NCBI RefSeq assembly: GCF_000327385.1 | Contig: NW_008709380.1 | Span: 2,032,552 to 2,096,551, forward strand | From: Lottia gigantea | Taxonomy: Eukaryota > Mollusca > Gastropoda > Lottiidae | Direction of reading: 5' to 3' | Length of the DNA stretch: 64,000 bases | Shown: positions 60,641 to 64,000 of the stretch, in pieces | Layout: every line of letters begins with the position of its first letter | Numbering within the stretch: the stretch's first letter is position 1 | Notes under the pieces: model-generated | What the model was told of the DNA's origin: nothing | Databases searched by the model: none | What the model saw: the letters and a program-made list of their open reading frames with translations, nothing else | Made by a program: the position numbers and the translations under genes

Positions 60641-61507
60641 CCTTTATACATGTATTTAATTTTTGCATGTTTTCTTTCTTTTACAAATTTTGTTTAATTG
60701 ACAAACTTATTAAATTCAAATTATAAATTATAGATTGAATAATTCCTTTTTTTTAAATTATAAACTGCATCTGTAAACCTATGTAAGCCTAATTATTGAT
60801 TTTTATCCAAAAAAAATCTCATGTACTAGGTGTATCGCCGTTATCTAATATGGCAATCTTTATTGGATAACTAAACATCCCTTAGAGGCAATTCAACCAA
60901 AAATATTTCACTTCTGAGTTACGCCTTAATATCATTTTATTTTTCGGAAATAAATCACAACAAAAAAATCCCAAGATCAATGAACAAATTTTTTCTTTGA
61001 TGTGAATTAAGTTTGACTTGAAAATTGCCTCGAAGCAGTCTGTGCCAATTTCAGTCCCACCTATGCTAGAAACCAACTGCAACCAATTATTGGTTTGATT
61101 TACAAGTCAAATTCAATGTGCTATTGCATTTTGTGCACATTTTAAAATAAATAATAGCTGAATAAGATTCAATATTTTATTACTGCATATAAAATTGCAT
61201 ACCACACAGTGTCAAATATATTGCAATATTACGTTACTGGAAGTCCAAGCTCATTGGACTATGAGCTCCCGGGATTGGTAGGGATATGATCATATTGATA
61301 TCTTTAATGAAATTGTTATTTGATGATCTGAATAAAAAAACCTGTTTATATTCGTGTTTGTATATCTATTGCTTGCATGATAAATTATCAAAGAGGGAAT
61401 ATGGGACTCCAGAGAAAATTTTCAAATCAGTGGATTTCAATGCATCACAACTTTCATGAGTGAATATAAAAGTCAATATTTTGATTGATCTTTTGTTCTA
61501 TATTATG

Positions 61508-61560
61508 TTAAAGAGATTGTTAAAAGGAATAGGGGAACACTTCTGTATACACTCAAATTT
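61508..61560 (+). mobile_element. Fragment of MITE family A (left end only)
   Basis: TTAAAGAGATTGTTAAAAGG resembles the family-A terminus; the following bases match only loosely and no right end was found. Confidence 0.3.
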
Positions 61561-61663
61561 TTTCCGAGTGACAATGTAGTTCAAACTTGTAGAATTTTTC
61601 TCTGTTGAAGATGAAGTGAATGGTCTAGTTATAATCCACTGTGGGTATCATCATAATCCATTA

Positions 61664-61876
61664 TCATCTTCACGATGTCAAGCTATTACAAACTTTGTCT
61701 AATACCTTGACAGCAATAGTCACCTTTCGTGTATGACAGAAGTTTGTAAACGCAGCGATTTGATTGGATTGTACGCTAGTGAATATAGCCAATCAAGAGA
61801 CCCTGACAGACAGCATGTAAAAAATAAGTCATTAGATATAAGAACAAGTTCAGAATAGCTTGACATTGTGGATATG
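61664..61876. mobile_element. MITE, family B
   Basis: Left arm ATCATCTTCACGATGTCAAG, AACTTTGTCTAATACCTTG and GATTGTACGCTAGTGAATAT, matching the copy at 26,406-26,701; right end AGCTTGACATTGTGGATATG. The right arm is partly lost. Confidence 0.8.
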
Positions 61877-62227
61877 GGTCCACGTGAACATGCCATCAAA
61901 ATTTTTTATTAGGAACGATACGGTATGATCGGAATAATTGCTGATTCCTTCTAATTAAAAAGATGTCGAAGAATCATGTTCTGTATAGTGATTACCATAT
62001 TTAGAGAAAAATACGCCGTGTGCGTCTTCCTATCATGTTTGGTCATTCCATGTGCTGCTTGTTCTTCTTGTGTGAAAGACTGTAAGTAATATCTGCGAGC
62101 ACCTCCGGGCGTACACAGTGAGGCTGCGGTACAAGTCTTTAAAATGAATTGTATGATTGGTAATTGAAACCAAGAAACTGTAGATGTTCCAAAATATTAT
62201 TGGTCAATGGTTGGTGGAAATGCCCTA

Positions 62228-62275
62228 ATGCCCCCCCCCCCCCCCGCCCCTCCCCCCTTCCCTCTCTCTCTCTCC
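62228..62275 (+). repeat. C-rich and CT microsatellite
   Basis: A run of about 16 C with one G, then CCCCTCCCCCC and a (CT)n stretch. The C run may form non-B DNA and is prone to length error. Confidence 0.9.
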
Positions 62276-62344
62276 CAAAAATATACCAAAGTATGCCTAA
62301 GTATTTAGGTATTTATGGTGGGACCCTACCAAGGGCATTACGTA

Positions 62345-62449
62345 TTGGATAATGACCGAGGACCCGGACGTCTGATTGAAACTTCGAATGGTGCTAAACG
62401 ATCAGTGTCCCCAGTGTTCACCAAAAATTAAACTCTGTACAACCCCTTT
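62345..62449 (-). mobile_element. MITE, family A, truncated inverted copy
   Basis: The minus strand begins AAAGGGGTTGTACAGAGTTT and continues GGGGACACTGATCGTTTAGC, ACCATTCGAAGTTTCAATCA and GACGTCCGGGTCCTCGG, aligning in order with the left half of the 54,353 copy. The other half is missing. Confidence 0.6.
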
Positions 62450-62784
62450 AAAACAAAATATTACTTGTATACGTTTCTCTTTGTTTGATTATTTTGAGAC
62501 AGTATTTTTGTATTGTAATATTTTAGTTCACTTTTAAAAATGGCCCATTCGATGTGGGTGTTGTTGACATGTTTATGAGATCACCCACGTCATATTTAAG
62601 GGCATAAGTGTTCAAATGTTTTAAATCAAGGACAGGTTTAAATTGCCCTGATTTCTACACCACAGTCAACACTGTCTAGCACACCCACGTGTTCCTGTGA
62701 ACACAAAATCTAGTTTTTCTTAACACCAAGGATAATGTTCTAGTAAATCTGATATTTTCGAAACTGGTGTAACGCAAATGCGAG

Positions 62785-63210
62785 CAAACTGTCCATATAT
62801 TTTGTAAGCTTTAAAATAGTGGTCAACTTTCCATGTCTGTGAATAGTAATCTTGGAAATAGGGATCAATTGTCCATACCAGTGCTTGGAAATAGAGCCAA
62901 ATGTCTGTGCACAATAAGCTCAAGATTGCCCATCTGCCCATGTATGTGCACAGTAAGCTTGGAAATATCGGCCAACTGCCCTTACGTATGTGTATTGTAA
63001 GCATGGAAATAGTGGCCAACTGTCCATGTAAGCCTATGTGTATTTTATCTAACTGTCCATGTCTGTGCATAGTAAGCCCGAGATTGAGGAACAAATGTCC
63101 ATGTGAGTATGGATAGTAAGCCTGAAAAAGTGGAACAAGCTGTCCATGTATGTACATCGCAAGTCTGGGGCCAATTGTCCATGAACACTAAGCTTAGAAA
63201 CGGGGTTCAA
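62785..63210. repeat. Minisatellite, about 43-bp unit
   Basis: About nine degenerate units around CTGTCCATGTATGTGCACAG, TAAGCTTGGAAATAGTGGCC and AA. Units differ by substitutions and indels, so the array is old. Open frames across it on both strands arise from the repetition. Confidence 0.85.
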
Positions 63211-64000
63211 CCATCCGAAAACTTGTCCAAGGTTTTGTTTTTTGCTGCATATACGCAAGCCAAGCCAAGGGAAATAACTGCAATTTATCGAGGTTTTATA
63301 TTTTAATAATTGGTTTTAATATTCTCAAAGCAAGAATATGTGATTCCAAATTTTCCTTTTCCTCATTTGTAGTTTCATCCTATTTAAGTTCTTCTTTAAA
63401 ATCCTTCCAATTCTATAGTTTAAACTATTATTTTTAATAGTCCACAATATCAAAATATCCAGAATACACTATCAGATGGACCGATGGAGATGTTATACAT
63501 AACCTCTAATAGCAGTTAATGCTTGAATATTATTATCTTAGTAGGCCTATCCACGATTTTATCCATATTTTTGAGAGAGTTACTTCCCTTGAACTATAAA
63601 CTTTTAAATGCAGGAAATGAAAACGTTACTATGGTTGGCTGAAAAGTTCTAAGCTTAAGTGGCAAATCTAAATCGGATTGAAAAATCTTTGTCGCTGACA
63701 AGTAAGTACCATCATTTAACGAATGATAGACATTGCAACTGTAGTTCTGTACCAGACCATCTTGTTAACTACCCTTTGAAATCACACGGACGAAACTGGC
63801 CATAGGACAGTCATAAAATACCTACAACTGAAAGGGCTACGTACTCATCATAAGAGAGAGAGCCTTGACGATAACCCGCATTCAGGAAGGCATTCACAGC
63901 CGAAATTACCCGGTCATTTACAATGGTAAAAACTGATTGATGATTGACGACTCGACATTATTAGGCTAAATAAGCACACTGTGAATATTTTTATAAAATG

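Larger units (their letters stand above)
60183..64000. other. Intergenic after the glycosyltransferase
   Basis: No gene recognised. Holds two family-B MITE copies, one clear and one doubtful family-A fragment, a C/CT-rich microsatellite and a 43-bp minisatellite, listed separately. The short open frames at 62,720-63,306 are produced by the minisatellite. 63,300-64,000 shows nothing recognisable. Confidence 0.5.

Noticed and set aside
62720-63306. Open frames on both strands
   Set aside because: Produced by the 43-bp minisatellite; the amino-acid repeats simply mirror the DNA repeat.

Overview
The window is animal nuclear DNA: AT-rich, with short exons split by GT-AG introns, many non-coding repeats, and orthologues of conserved animal genes. 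The protein affinities and the repeat types (tRNA-derived SINE, hAT and TA-target MITEs, many minisatellites) suggest a lophotrochozoan invertebrate, most likely a mollusc. That placement is inference; no sequence here fixes the species. No bacterial operon, CRISPR array, rRNA or functional tRNA gene was seen.

Layout, left to right. 1-13,730 holds the first five coding exons (minus strand) of the stimulatory G-protein alpha subunit; the rest of the gene lies beyond the left edge. Its large introns carry minisatellites, a MITE and a textbook hAT MITE with an 8-bp target duplication. 13,731-18,930 has no confident gene, but contains a promoter-like patch, a PAN-domain-like fragment and a pair of 250-bp direct repeats. 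From 18,931 come four consecutive head-to-head gene pairs: SEH1 (-) with NEURL2 (+); an unrecognised 133-aa coiled-coil protein (-) with CFAP20 (+); proteasome lid subunit PSMD7 (-) with a 370-aa coiled-coil protein (+); and a thiamine-triphosphatase-like CYTH protein with a very long N-terminal extension (-) with a five-finger C2H2 zinc-finger protein (+). After about 6 kb of repeats, a single-exon 693-aa membrane glycosyltransferase lies at 58,101-60,182. The last 3.8 kb is MITE copies and a minisatellite.

The genes do not form one pathway. They are mostly housekeeping or ciliary functions (nuclear pore/GATOR2, proteasome, axoneme, cAMP signalling, thiamine phosphate metabolism), arranged so that neighbours probably share promoters.

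The most unusual item is the glycosyltransferase. It has no intron although every other gene here has several, and its motifs (LDGDT, FFGKG, LSHDTFE, RERRW) resemble bacterial cyclic-glucan synthase NdvB and OpgH enzymes rather than standard animal chitin or hyaluronan synthases. It is a good candidate for horizontal transfer or an under-described animal glycan synthase. Other points of interest are the CYTH enzyme with a 325-residue disordered extension, a 21-bp satellite that stays open as a heptad-repeat reading frame for 289 codons, a cluster of CCGCGAA boxes before the zinc-finger gene, and at least three families of short inverted-repeat elements.
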